A stretch of DNA of 64,000 bases from an uncultured Clostridia bacterium (GTDB lineage Bacteria; Bacillota; Clostridia; Oscillospirales; Ruminococcaceae): contig CANAQK010000002.1 in assembly GCA_947363605.1 (NCBI GenBank), positions 1 through 64,000 of the forward strand. Direction: 5' to 3'. The notes beneath the pieces are model-generated. The model was not told the origin of the DNA and made no database searches. It saw nothing but the letters and a program-made list of their open reading frames with translations. Made by a program: the position numbers and the translations under genes. This document shows, one piece after another, positions 7,714 through 15,878 of this stretch. The stretch's first letter is position 1. Each line of letters opens with the position of its first letter.

Positions 7714-9930
7714 TCAGAACCGCTCATGGAAGGTGCGGTTGATGACATCCAGCTGCTGCTCCCGGGTCAGCTTGATGAAATTGACGGCATATCCGGAAAC
7801 ACGGATAGTCAACTGGGGATAGAGCTCCGGATGGTCCATCGCATCCAGCAGAACCTCCCGGTTGAGGACGTTTACGTTGATATGGTGGCCGCTTTCCAGG
7901 AAATAGCCATCCATCAGGGTGACCAGGTTGCGGATCTTTTCTTCGTCCGACTTGCCCAGCGCGTCCGGTACGATCGAGAAGGTATAGGAAATCCCGTCCT
8001 CGCTCATATCGTAGGGGAGTTTGGCGACAGATTTCATGGAGGCTACGCAGCCGTTGGAGTCGCGGCCGTGCATCGGGTTGGCGCCGGGAGCAAAGGGCTC
8101 GCCGGCCTTCCGTCCGTCCGGGGTCGAGCCGGTTTTTTTGCCGTAGACTACGTTGGAGGTGATGGTCAGGACGGACATTGTCGGGATGGATTCCCGATAG
8201 GTGCGGTTCTTGCGGAGCTTTTTCATGAACATCTTGACCAGCCATACCGCGATTTCGTCGGCGCGTTCGTCGTTGTTGCCATATTTGGGGTAATCGCCTT
8301 CGATTTCGAATTCGGTGATCAGGCCGTTCTCGTTCCGGACCGGTTTGACCTTGGCGTATTTGATCGCGGAGAGGGAATCCGCTACAACGGACAGCCCGGC
8401 CAGCCCACAGGCGGAAGTCCGGACGATATCCTCGTCGTGGAGCGCCATCTGGATCCGCTCATAGCAATATTTGTCGTGCATATAGTGGATGATGTTCAGG
8501 GTATTGATATACAGCTTGGAGAGCCATTCGCAGATGGCGTCAAAGCGCTCCATGACCTCGTCATAATCCAGGTATTCCCCGGTCACGGGGGCCAGGTTTG
8601 GGCCGACCTGGTCGCCGCATTTTTCATCCTTCCCGGAGTTCAGCGCGTAGAGCAGCGCCTTGGCAAGGTTGGCCCGTGCACCGAAGAACTGCATCTGCTT
8701 GCCGATTCGCATTGCCGAAACACAGCAGGCAATCCCGTAGTCGTCGCCGAATTTGGCCCGCATCAGCTCGTCGTTTTCATATTGGATTGAGGAGGTGGCA
8801 ATCGACATTTTCGCGCAGTAATTTTTGAAGCCCTCCGGCAAGCGGCTGCTCCAGAGGACCGTCATGTTCGGTTCGGGAGCGGGGCCCAGGTTGGTCAGGG
8901 TGTGCAGGAAGCGGAAGGACATCTTGGTGACCAGGGTACGCCCGTCGTTCGCCATGCCGCCCAGGGATTCCGTCACCCAGGTGGGGTCGCCGGAGAACAG
9001 CTCGTCATAGGAAGGGGTGCGAAGGAAGCGGACGATCCGGAGCTTCATGATAAAGTGGTCCACGAATTCCTGGATTTCCTCCTCCGTATACTTTTCGTTC
9101 GCCAGGTCGCGCTCCGCGTAGCAGTCCAGGAAGGTGGAGATCCGGCCGATGGACATGGCCGCGCCGTTCTGTTCCTTGACCGCAGCCAAATAAGCAAAAT
9201 AGAGCCACTGGATAGCTTCCTTGGTGTCGGAAGCGGGCTGGGAGAGATCAAACCCGTAGCCTGCCGCCATGTTTTTCAGCTCTTTCAGGGCGCGGATCTG
9301 TTCTGAAACCTCTTCCCGCAGGCGGATGGTAGGCGAATCCATAATATCGAAAACAAGTTCTTCTTTCAAAGCCTTTTGCTTCTGTTCGATCAGACGGTCT
9401 ACGCCGTAGAGCGGCACGCGACGGTAGTCCCCGATAATACGCCCCCGGCCATATGCATCCGGAAGCCCGGTGATAACGCCAGTGTGCCGCGCTTTTTTCA
9501 TTTCGTCGGTATAGGCGTCGAATACACCGTCGTTGTGGGTTTTGCGGTATTTGAAGATCTCGTCCACCTGGGGGTCGGTTTCTTTATTGTAAGCCTTCAG
9601 GGAGTTTTTAACCATACGGTACCCGCCGAAGGGCATGATTGCGCGTTTGAGCGGTTCATCGGTTTGGAGCCCGACAATCGTTTCCAGCTCCCGGTTGATA
9701 TAACCGGGCTGATGTGAATCGATGGTGGAAATAGTGTGCGGGTCAATATCATAAACGCCGCCGCGGGCACGTTCTTCTTTCATTAGGGCGCTGAGTTCCT
9801 CCCAAAGCTGCCGGGTACGGCGGGTGGGCGGGGTGAGGAAGTCCTCGTTCCCCTCGTAAGGGGTATAGTTCCGGAGGATGAAATCGCGGACATTGATATC
9901 ATCGCACCAAACAGAGGGTTGAAATAGCAT
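7714..9930 (-). CDS. pflB: formate acetyltransferase (pyruvate formate-lyase)
   Basis: 738 residues, the normal length for PFL. It converts pyruvate plus CoA to acetyl-CoA and formate using a glycyl radical. The N-terminus [16 protein letters not shown] matches the family. [19 protein letters not shown] holds the adjacent catalytic cysteines, and the radical site is the Gly of RVSGYAV, 25 residues from the C-terminus. The ATG has GAAAGGA upstream. The activating radical-SAM enzyme (pflA), usually adjacent, is not in this window on either side, so activation must come from elsewhere. Expression appears to pass through a ~200-base leader containing a terminator-like hairpin. Confidence 0.97.
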   Translation of the reverse strand: MLFQPSVWCDDINVRDFILRNYTPYEGNEDFLTPPTRRTRQLWEELSALMKEERARGGVYDIDPHTISTIDSHQPGYINRELETIVGLQTDEPLKRAIMPFGGYRMVKNSLKAYNKETDPQVDEIFKYRKTHNDGVFDAYTDEMKKARHTGVITGLPDAYGRGRIIGDYRRVPLYGVDRLIEQKQKALKEELVFDIMDSPTIRLREEVSEQIRALKELKNMAAGYGFDLSQPASDTKEAIQWLYFAYLAAVKEQNGAAMSIGRISTFLDCYAERDLANEKYTEEEIQEFVDHFIMKLRIVRFLRTPSYDELFSGDPTWVTESLGGMANDGRTLVTKMSFRFLHTLTNLGPAPEPNMTVLWSSRLPEGFKNYCAKMSIATSSIQYENDELMRAKFGDDYGIACCVSAMRIGKQMQFFGARANLAKALLYALNSGKDEKCGDQVGPNLAPVTGEYLDYDEVMERFDAICEWLSKLYINTLNIIHYMHDKYCYERIQMALHDEDIVRTSACGLAGLSVVADSLSAIKYAKVKPVRNENGLITEFEIEGDYPKYGNNDERADEIAVWLVKMFMKKLRKNRTYRESIPTMSVLTITSNVVYGKKTGSTPDGRKAGEPFAPGANPMHGRDSNGCVASMKSVAKLPYDMSEDGISYTFSIVPDALGKSDEEKIRNLVTLMDGYFLESGHHINVNVLNREVLLDAMDHPELYPQLTIRVSGYAVNFIKLTREQQLDVINRTFHERF

Positions 9931-10059
9931 GGCAGCTTCCTTTCTTATGGGCAGGGTCGGGAACGGGAAAATTTAGAACCTGTATTCATAGCCGGTGGAT
10001 GCCGTATGCCAGAAAAAGACCCGCCAGAGGACGTTTTCTGGTTGTGAAGGTTCTTATTG

Positions 10060-10094
10060 TCCAAAATCAAAAACCCGGCTGCCCTGGCCGGGTT
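10060..10094 (-). terminator. terminator-like hairpin within the pflB leader
   Basis: Read on the minus strand, AACCCGGC/GCCGGGTT with a seven-base loop is followed directly by TTTTTGATTTT. It lies between the pflB promoter (10165-10137) and the start codon (9930), so it would stop most transcripts after about 70 bases unless antagonised. Confidence 0.6.
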
Positions 10095-10136
10095 GAGAGG
10101 ACGTACAGGTGAGTATCAATTATATACTACGGAAGG

Positions 10137-10165
10137 ATATTATCAAAAAATAGCCGGTTTGTCAA
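10137..10165 (-). promoter_or_regulatory. pflB promoter
   Basis: On the minus strand TTGACA (10165-10160), 17-base spacer, TAATAT (10142-10137). It is the only strong promoter-like pair in the 490-base gap upstream of pflB and gives a leader of about 200 bases. Confidence 0.75.
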
Positions 10166-10229
10166 ATCAGGGCGAAAAAATCGGCAGTTTGAACGGACTT
10201 TTTCCGATTGCGCCGGAATTGTCGGTGAT

Positions 10230-10412
10230 TATAGTCAACGCACTTGAAAAGAAGCCAATGCTTCTTTTCACCACTGCGGCATATCATGCCGCAGTGGGCC
10301 GCGAAGCGGCCATGCGGTAGGGCTTCCTAGACGGCGCACAGCGCATTTTATGCGCGAACAGGCAAAGCCTGACCCTCCAATCGGGTATCGATTGGAGGGT
10401 GTGCCGACTATA
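10230..10412 (+). repeat. family A multi-hairpin element, copy 1
   Basis: 183 bases bounded by TATAGTC and GACTATA. Successive inverted repeats are GAAAAGAAGC/GCTTCTTTTC, CACTGCGGCAT/ATGCCGCAGTG, GGCCGC/GCGGCC, GCGCAT/ATGCGC, AGGC/GCCT and CCCTCCAATC/GATTGGAGGG, nearly all with loops of three to seven bases. Its GTCGGCACACC end lies 12 bases beyond the stop codon of the leftward dCMP deaminase gene. Close copies occur at 38691, 44255, 47367, 56864 and 60583. Confidence 0.95.
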
Positions 10413-10424
10413 TCCCGGGGCAGG

Positions 10425-10913
10425 TCAATACCCCAGGCGGCTCTCCAGCGAATCGTCCAGCTCGATCCAGCTGGAAACTGGGATGACCCGGTATTCATCC
10501 GGTGTATCCCGGACAATGACCTGCTCTACCCCGGCGTTGATAATCATCCGCTTGCACATGGCGCAGGAGGAGGTTCCGGCGGTGAGCTGCCCGGTTTTGC
10601 AGTCCAGACAGGCGAGATAGAGGGTTGACCCCAGCGCTTGGCTCCGTGAAGCGGAAATGATGGCGTTGGCTTCGGCATGGACGCTCCGGCAGAGCTCATA
10701 GCGTTCGCCGCGGGGGATATTCAGCTTTTCGCGGGTGCAGTATCCCAGGTCACAGCAGTTTTCCCGTCCACGGGGAGCGCCGTTGTAACCGGTGGCGATA
10801 ATTTCGTCATTTTTGACCAGGATGGCTCCGAAGTTCCGGCGGCGGCAGGTGCCCCGGAGCGCGACGGCCTGCGCAATATCCAGATAATAATTTATTTTGT
10901 CCCGGCGCTGCAT
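10425..10913 (-). CDS. deoxycytidylate (dCMP) deaminase family protein
   Basis: 162 residues, typical for ComEB-like dCMP deaminases, which convert dCMP to dUMP for thymidylate synthesis. HAEANAI supplies the zinc-binding His and catalytic Glu; SSCAMCKRMI supplies the two zinc cysteines. An extra Cys-rich insertion (NCCDLGYCTREKLNIPRG) between the strands is also usual in this family. The ATG follows AGGGAGG. It is a single gene with an element of family A immediately after its stop. Confidence 0.9.
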   Translation of the reverse strand: MQRRDKINYYLDIAQAVALRGTCRRRNFGAILVKNDEIIATGYNGAPRGRENCCDLGYCTREKLNIPRGERYELCRSVHAEANAIISASRSQALGSTLYLACLDCKTGQLTAGTSSCAMCKRMIINAGVEQVIVRDTPDEYRVIPVSSWIELDDSLESRLGY

Positions 10914-10974
10914 AAACAGCCCTCCCTTTATAAGAACATTCTAAATATTTTTATTATACAAGAATTGCAGGGGT

Positions 10975-11002
10975 TTTGCAATTGCTCGAAGTGTGATATA
11001 AT
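10975..11002 (+). promoter_or_regulatory. rsmA-hemW promoter
   Basis: TTTGCA (10975-10980), 16-base spacer, TATAAT (10997-11002), about 50 bases upstream of the rsmA start. Confidence 0.6.
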
Positions 11003-11050
11003 AAATTTTCAGTAGCAAATGCCGCGTATCAGCGGCAGAAAGGAACGGGT

Positions 11051-11914
11051 ATGGATAATCTTTCCAATATCGGCCGGGTTCGGGAGCTTTGCCAGCAATA
11101 CGGTTTTACATTTTCAAAGTCATTAGGGCAGAACTTCCTGGTGAATCCCAGCGTTTGCCCCCGGATTGCCGAGCAGGGGATCGCTTCGCCGGAATACGGG
11201 GTTATCGAGATCGGGGCGGGCTTCGGCGTGCTGACCGTGGAATTGGCCAAGCGGGCGAAAAAGGTAGTTGTGATTGAAATTGATGAAAAGCTTCTCCCGG
11301 TGTTGGAAGAAACCCTGGCGGATTATTCGAATATTACGGTAGTGAACCAGGATGTGCTTCAAGTGGATTTAACGGCGCTGATTGAGCGGGAGTTTCCCGG
11401 AATGCCGGTAGCAGTCTGTGCGAACCTGCCCTATTACGTCACTTCGCCGGTTTTGATGAGCCTGCTGGAGCGCCGTCTCCCGATTGAATCGATCACTGTC
11501 ATGGTGCAGAAGGAGGCGGCGGAGCGGCTCTGTGCGGAAATGGGGACGCGGGCCTGCGGCGCAGTGACGGCGGCCGTCCAATATTACAGCCAGCCCCGGC
11601 TGCTGTTCCATGTATCCCGGGGGAGCTTCCTGCCGCCGCCCAACGTGGATTCCAGCGTGATCCGGTTGGATATCCGGAAGGAGCCGCCCTGCGCGGTACC
11701 GGATGAGGAATTCCTGTTCCGCCTGATCCGGGGAGGCTTTTCCCAACGGCGAAAAACCCTCCCAAACCCGCTGTCCGGTACGCTCGGCCGGCCGAAGGCA
11801 GAGATTTCCGCCGCTTTGGAGGAAGCCGGGCTGAAGCCGACCGCCCGTGCGGAGGAGCTGTCCCTGCCGGATTGGGCGGCGCTGGCCCGGATCCTGAGGA
11901 GGGGGCAGGGATGA
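11051..11914 (+). CDS. rsmA: 16S rRNA (adenine1518/1519-N6)-dimethyltransferase
   Basis: 287 residues. It transfers four methyl groups from S-adenosylmethionine to two adjacent adenines in helix 45 of 16S rRNA (KsgA activity). LGQNFLVNP is the family start motif, GAGFGVLTVELAKRAKKV is the SAM-binding glycine loop and NLPYYVTSPVL the catalytic NLPY motif. GAAAGGAAC precedes the ATG. Its stop codon overlaps the hemW start by four bases (ATGA), so the two genes are translationally coupled. Confidence 0.97.
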   Translation: MDNLSNIGRVRELCQQYGFTFSKSLGQNFLVNPSVCPRIAEQGIASPEYGVIEIGAGFGVLTVELAKRAKKVVVIEIDEKLLPVLEETLADYSNITVVNQDVLQVDLTALIEREFPGMPVAVCANLPYYVTSPVLMSLLERRLPIESITVMVQKEAAERLCAEMGTRACGAVTAAVQYYSQPRLLFHVSRGSFLPPPNVDSSVIRLDIRKEPPCAVPDEEFLFRLIRGGFSQRRKTLPNPLSGTLGRPKAEISAALEEAGLKPTARAEELSLPDWAALARILRRGQG

Positions 11915-13026
11915 CGCCGCTGGGGATTTATGTCCACCTTCCCTTTTGCGCGGTAAAGTGCCCCTATTGCGATTTCTATTCCGGGCCGTTCCGGAAAGGG
12001 GCCGCGGAAGCCTATGCGGAAGCGGTCTGCCAGGAAATGCGGCTTTATGCTGGGAAGCATCTGCAGGCGGATACCCTTTATTTTGGCGGAGGGACGCCCA
12101 GCCTGCTGGAACCGGCGCTGCTGGGAAAAATACTGCGGACAGCGCGGGCCTGTCTGGGGCTGCTGCCATCAGCGGAAATCAGTATGGAAGCGAACCCAAA
12201 CACGGTGACCCCGGCCCGGCTCAAGGGTTATTTGCAGGAGGGGGTCAACCGGGTTTCCTTCGGCGTGCAGTCCGGGAATGCCCGGGAACTGATGGCACTG
12301 GGACGGGGGCATACGGCAGCCCAGGCGGAACAGGCAGTATGCTGGGCGAAAAAAGTGGGCTTTCCCAGCATTTCGATCGACCTGATGCTGGGGATCCCGG
12401 AACAGACCAAAGCCAGCCTGGAGGACAGTCTGGCCTTGGCGGAGCGCCTTCCGTTGGACCATCTTTCTGTTTACCTGCTGAAAGTGGAGGAATCCACCCC
12501 GTTGGCGGGAAGCCCGCTGTTGGAACGCTGTGCCGGGGAGGATGAGCTGGCGGAAATGTATCTCCACATGGCGGAACGCTTGGAAGGACTGGGCTATTTT
12601 CAATACGAAATTTCCAATTTTGCCCGCCCGGGCCAGGAAAGCCGGCACAATCTGAAATATTGGGAAGCGGCTTCCTATCTTGGCTTTGGGGCGGCGGCCC
12701 ATTCCTTCTGGGAGGGGAAGCGGTTCGCGAACCCGCCGGATCTTGCGGCGTATACCGCTCATCCGGGGGAAGGGCGGCTGATGCTGGAGGAACGGGTTTG
12801 TGCAGCAGAAGAATATCTGCTGTTAGGGCTTCGGCTTACAAAAGGGGTTTCCTTCAGCCGGCTGGCGGAACTGGGCGGGGATCCTGAGCTCCTGCGCCGC
12901 CGGGCTGCCCGGTTTTGCGATGCAGGATTGGCGGAGGAACAGGATGAGGGTCTCCGGCTGACGAGGGAAGGGTTTCTGGTATCCAACCTGATCCTCGGAG
13001 AACTGTTATATAGTCAAATAACCTGA
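11911..13026 (+). CDS. hemW: HemW-type radical SAM protein (coproporphyrinogen III oxidase-like, heme chaperone)
   Basis: 371 residues. IYVHLPFCAVKCPYCDF has the CxxxCxYC cluster (C13, C17, C20) that binds the 4Fe-4S centre; YFGGGTPSLL and the SMEANPNTV and VNRVSFGVQS segments follow in the order seen in HemW. The start at 11911 is chosen for its GAGGAGGGGG site and the ATGA overlap with rsmA. HemW proteins insert heme into proteins rather than oxidise coproporphyrinogen; which applies here is not shown. The last five residues (YSQIT) and the stop codon are encoded by the left end of a multi-hairpin element, so the native C-terminus may have been replaced. Confidence 0.92.
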   Translation: MTPLGIYVHLPFCAVKCPYCDFYSGPFRKGAAEAYAEAVCQEMRLYAGKHLQADTLYFGGGTPSLLEPALLGKILRTARACLGLLPSAEISMEANPNTVTPARLKGYLQEGVNRVSFGVQSGNARELMALGRGHTAAQAEQAVCWAKKVGFPSISIDLMLGIPEQTKASLEDSLALAERLPLDHLSVYLLKVEESTPLAGSPLLERCAGEDELAEMYLHMAERLEGLGYFQYEISNFARPGQESRHNLKYWEAASYLGFGAAAHSFWEGKRFANPPDLAAYTAHPGEGRLMLEERVCAAEEYLLLGLRLTKGVSFSRLAELGGDPELLRRRAARFCDAGLAEEQDEGLRLTREGFLVSNLILGELLYSQIT

Positions 13027-13190
13027 AAAATAGCATTGCTATTTTTCAGGCGGGCAAAGCCCGCCTGCGTGTGAAACACGCTGTATTTGACTATGAAATC
13101 CAAACCAAGGCCGCTTTCAGCGGCCTGCTGCGGCCATAAGCCGCAGCACTTGAAAAGAATCTTTGATTCTTTTCAAGTTGTTTGATTATA
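13009..13190 (+). repeat. family B multi-hairpin element overlapping the end of hemW
   Basis: Bounded by TATAGTCAAATA at 13009 and GATTATA at 13190, with an internal TATTTGACTAT at 13084-13094, so it may be two joined units. Inverted repeats: CCTGAAAAATAGC/GCTATTTTTCAGG, GGCGGGC/GCCCGCC, GCGTGT/ACACGC, GGCCGC/GCGGCC, GCTGCGGC/GCCGCAGC and ACTTGAAAAGAATC/GATTCTTTTCAAGT. Stem sequences differ from family A but the architecture and the TATAGTC end are the same. Confidence 0.85.
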
Positions 13191-13275
13191 ATGGCTGTGA
13201 TTTGTTTTGTTCCATCTGTGTTTTTGTAGGAAGTGACGAAGTATTCATTTTTGTATAAATTCTGGATTCCGGGGG

Positions 13276-13304
13276 TTGACAGATCAGACAGGGTATATTA
13301 GAAT
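13276..13304 (+). promoter_or_regulatory. strong promoter with no protein gene downstream
   Basis: TTGACA (13276-13281), 17-base spacer, TAGAAT (13299-13304). The next plus-strand gene is murC, 830 bases away behind two terminator hairpins, so this promoter most likely serves a short RNA. Confidence 0.6.
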
Positions 13305-13310
13305 ATAAAA

Positions 13311-13475
13311 GAAGATATTATACAGATAAAAACGATATTTTCTGAGTTACACATGACTCTTTTTCATATACTACCCCCACTTAAAGTAAGGCCTCACCGC
13401 CTTACTTTCTTTTTAGCTGTGGGATTTGGGTGGAATCCAAAAGAGCCTCTGCATTCGCAGAGGCTCTTTTTACCA
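13311..13475 (+). ncRNA. candidate small structured RNA
   Basis: Begins where the 13276 promoter would start transcription and ends in an intrinsic terminator. Inside, AAAGTAAGGC/GCCTTACTTT (13384-13409) forms a hairpin nested between CCCCCAC (13374-13380) and GTGGGAT (13419-13425), which can pair around it. No reading frame with a ribosome-binding site is seen. No known RNA family is recognised; the GGGTGG near the end does not extend to a T-box motif. Confidence 0.35.
13439..13475. terminator. bidirectional terminator next to spoVG
   Basis: AAAAGAGCCTCTGC/GCAGAGGCTCTTTT, four-base loop, T-run on both strands. It lies about 78 bases past the spoVG stop (minus strand) and ends the candidate small RNA (plus strand). 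Confidence 0.85.
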
Positions 13476-13552
13476 ATTCAGCAGGTTATCTGCCGGATTA
13501 CCGAAGCTTCCCATCCGGCTTGCAGGAGAATGCAACCCCCTTTTTAATCGCA

Positions 13553-13894
13553 TTACTGCGGGCCTTCCAGGTTGGGGTTGAAATATCGCTGCTGGCGGGA
13601 TTCGCCAGGCTCGCGGGGTTCCAACGCCTCAGGATGGGCATGGAGATAATCGCTGTAAAAATTCAGGATATTTTCTTCAATGGAAGCGCGGCCGTCCGAA
13701 GAGATGGGGTGGACAATATCCCGGAAAATGCCGTTGTCGTCCCGGCGGCTGGGCATGGCGACGAACAGGCGCTGCGGGCCTTCGATAATTTTGATATCAT
13801 GCAGGGCGATCGTATCATCCAGGGTGATGGAAACAATGGCTTTCAGCCGGCCTTCATTCAGCAGCTTGCGGATTTTAATGTCAGTGATATTCAT
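13553..13894 (-). CDS. spoVG: septation/sporulation regulator SpoVG
   Basis: 113 residues. MNITDIKIRKL, the FVAMPSRR signature, and DIVHPISSDGRASIEE identify SpoVG, a small RNA/DNA-binding protein that affects septation, capsule and sporulation genes. The start at 13894 is set by GGAG six bases upstream and by the universal SpoVG beginning; the frame stays open further upstream but the added residues are unrelated to the family. The C-terminal tail after the ~85-residue core is Glu/Pro/Arg-rich and longer than in Bacillus. Divergent from murC. Confidence 0.95.
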   Translation of the reverse strand: MNITDIKIRKLLNEGRLKAIVSITLDDTIALHDIKIIEGPQRLFVAMPSRRDDNGIFRDIVHPISSDGRASIEENILNFYSDYLHAHPEALEPREPGESRQQRYFNPNLEGPQ

Positions 13895-14066
13895 TTCTTG
13901 CTCCATTTCTCCGGCAATCAGGTCGTTTTGTCTGCGGAAGTACTGCCGGGCCCGTTCCGCAGTCCTATTATGGTCGGGATTTTGCCATTTCATTCAACGG
14001 CAGCCTTCAAAAATCAGGAAATTTTAAAATTTTTGCAGAAACCGGGAAGATATTTACCAAATCCCG

Positions 14067-14095
14067 TTTATTTTTTCCGGCTTCTGCCATATAAT
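14067..14095 (+). promoter_or_regulatory. murC promoter
   Basis: TTTATT (14067-14072), 17-base spacer, TATAAT (14090-14095), 36 bases before the murC start. Confidence 0.55.
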
Positions 14096-14130
14096 AGGAT
14101 AGGAACTTTCGTGGATAGAAACGGGGGAAA

Positions 14131-15510
14131 ATGATGGGCAAGCAGCAGGCGCTTCTGGATGGGAAGCGGCATATTCATATGATCGGGATCGGCGGTTCGG
14201 GGATGTTCCCGATCGCGCAGATCCTTCATGCAAAGGGGTATCAGGTAACGGGTTCGGACAACAACCCTTCAGATACGCTGGAATTGGTAAAAGCGTTGGG
14301 GATCCCAGTGGAAATGGGCCAGCGGGCGGAGAATATCCAAGGGGCGGATTTAATTATCCATACGGCGGCTATTATGGCGGATAATCCGGAGCTGATCGCA
14401 GCGCGGGCCAGCGGGATTCCGACGGTAGAGCGGAGTATCATACTGGGGGAGCTGACCCGGTGGTATGAGAACGCGCTTTGTGTCTGCGGAACCCATGGGA
14501 AGACGACAACCTCCTGTATGCTGGCCCAGATCCTGCTGGACGCGGGGATGGATCCAACCGCGGTAATCGGCGGAAAGCTGCCCGCGATGGGCGGGAACGG
14601 CCGTGTCGGGCAAAGCGGGCTGATGGTCTGCGAGGCCTGCGAGTTTGTGGATACCTTTTTGCAGCTGGCGCCGGATACGACGGTGGTGCTGAATATTGAT
14701 GAGGATCACATGGACTACTTTAAGACGATGGAAAACCTGGTAGCGTCTTTCCGGAAATTCTGCGGGATGACCCGCAAGCTGCTGATCCTGAACGGGGAGG
14801 ATACGGAGGTAGCGAAAGCGGCAAAAGGGCTTCCCCAGCCCCGCTTGACCTTCGGATGGGGGGAAGGGAACGACTACTACCCTCAGAACCTCCGCCGGCA
14901 CCCCGGGATCCATACCTCCTTTGACCTCTGCTTCCGCGGGGAAACGCTGGGCGAGGTGGACGTCTATGTCCCGGGGAAGCATAACGTCCTCAACGCAGTC
15001 GCGGCGGCGGCAGCGGCGATTTCCGCAGGCGCTTCCTTTGAGCAGGTCCGGGCCGGTTTAGCGAATTTCAGAGGGGCCGGCCGCCGCTTTGAGATCCTTG
15101 GACAGGTGGACGGAATCACGGTAGCCGACGATTACGCACATCATCCGGCGGAACTGCGGGTAACCCTTTCCGCCGCCAAACAGATGGATTTCAAGCGGGT
15201 AATCGCGGTGCATCAGCCGTTTACCTATTCCCGTACCAAGCTGCTGCTGGAGGATTTTGCCGAGGTGCTTCAGCTTGCAGACCAGGCGGTCCTTTCAGAG
15301 ATTATGGGCAGCCGGGAAAAAAATACGATCGGGATTTACAGCCGGGATCTGGCCGAAAAAATCCCGGGCTGCGTCTGGTTTGACACGTTTGAGGAGATCA
15401 CGGACTATATCTGCGGGATGGCCCAGCCGGGCGATCTGATCCTCACGATGGGCTGCGGTGATATCTATAAGGCCGCCAAGCTGATCCTGAAAAGGCTGAA
15501 AGCAGAATAA
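14131..15510 (+). CDS. murC: UDP-N-acetylmuramate--L-alanine ligase
   Basis: 459 residues, standard MurC length. It adds L-alanine to UDP-MurNAc, the first amino-acid step of peptidoglycan precursor synthesis, in the cytoplasm. GIGGSGM (19-25) is the N-terminal UDP-binding Rossmann motif, GTHGKTTT (120-127) the Mur ligase ATP loop, NIDEDHMDYF and DDYAHHPAE the central and C-terminal Mur signatures. It stands alone as a transcription unit, not in a dcw cluster, which is usual in Clostridia. Confidence 0.97.
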   Translation: MMGKQQALLDGKRHIHMIGIGGSGMFPIAQILHAKGYQVTGSDNNPSDTLELVKALGIPVEMGQRAENIQGADLIIHTAAIMADNPELIAARASGIPTVERSIILGELTRWYENALCVCGTHGKTTTSCMLAQILLDAGMDPTAVIGGKLPAMGGNGRVGQSGLMVCEACEFVDTFLQLAPDTTVVLNIDEDHMDYFKTMENLVASFRKFCGMTRKLLILNGEDTEVAKAAKGLPQPRLTFGWGEGNDYYPQNLRRHPGIHTSFDLCFRGETLGEVDVYVPGKHNVLNAVAAAAAAISAGASFEQVRAGLANFRGAGRRFEILGQVDGITVADDYAHHPAELRVTLSAAKQMDFKRVIAVHQPFTYSRTKLLLEDFAEVLQLADQAVLSEIMGSREKNTIGIYSRDLAEKIPGCVWFDTFEEITDYICGMAQPGDLILTMGCGDIYKAAKLILKRLKAE

Positions 15511-15516
15511 AAACAA

Positions 15517-15555
15517 CCCTCGCAGGGCTATGAAACCTGCGAGGGCTTTTTCTTT
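15517..15555 (+). terminator. murC terminator
   Basis: CCCTCGCAGG/CCTGCGAGGG, nine-base loop, then CTTTTTCTTTT. Confidence 0.9.
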
Positions 15556-15563
15556 TGGGATGC

Positions 15564-15592
15564 TTAATACAGGATAGCCCCATAGCGGTCGG
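15564..15592 (-). pseudogene. relic of the 3' end of a homocysteine-methyltransferase-like gene
   Basis: The 29 bases repeat the last codons and stop of the gene at 15879-17087 with three differences. Read on the minus strand it encodes DRYGAILY-stop against NRYGAILY-stop; two of the three changes are synonymous (GGA/GGG, GCC/GCT). This pattern indicates divergence while coding, not a fresh target-site duplication. Nothing further upstream is alignable. Confidence 0.5.
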
Positions 15593-15878
15593 GGGCAGCT
15601 TCTCCTGAAGGCTTGTACGCGCGATGGCTCCCAGGCCTGCCTTCTGTGAAACCCTAGAAGCAGAGACTTCTACTCTCTGCAACCCGGTCGCCTACGCTGA
15701 TCGGGGATCCAAGGGGACTCCCTTGGCGCATTTCTTTCCCCTATTTCTTTGGGCGTCCAAAGAAATAGGGCGTGGCGTGGGGCGCGGAGCCCCACAAATC
15801 GGCAAGGGCAGGGGGTGCGAAGCCCCACAAATCAACGCCGGAGGAGCGTCCCATTCAGAGGTTTTCTGACAGGGATAG
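15593..15878. repeat. palindrome-containing insertion between the duplicated gene ends
   Basis: About 286 bases without a credible gene. It contains a 14-base-pair perfect stem CCCTATTTCTTTGG (15739-15752) with complement at 15757-15770, and two copies of GCGAAGCCCCACAAATC-type sequence (near 15785 and 15817; the first reads GCGGAGCCCC). The frame through it is Gly/Arg-rich and low in coding character. It looks like a non-autonomous mobile or repetitive element. Confidence 0.5.

Noticed and set aside
7678..8790. 370-residue plus-strand frame antisense to pflB
   Set aside because: It is the antisense shadow of a certain gene; composition is driven by pflB codons and no motif is seen.
9931..10060. 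pflB leader considered as a ZTP (pfl-motif) riboswitch
   Set aside because: The conserved CCGCCUGGGC-type core and pseudoknot partner could not be found; only a terminator-like hairpin is supported.
13420..13475. GGGTGG before a terminator, suggesting a T-box
   Set aside because: The conserved ACCGCG part is missing, there is no specifier stem, and no aminoacyl-tRNA or amino-acid gene follows on that strand.
13430..14134. 234-residue plus-strand frame over spoVG
   Set aside because: Antisense to spoVG and includes its terminator and promoter regions.
15624..15869. 81-residue frame in the murC to methyltransferase-like gap
   Set aside because: Lies wholly within a palindromic repeat-type sequence, Gly/Arg-rich, no ribosome-binding site.
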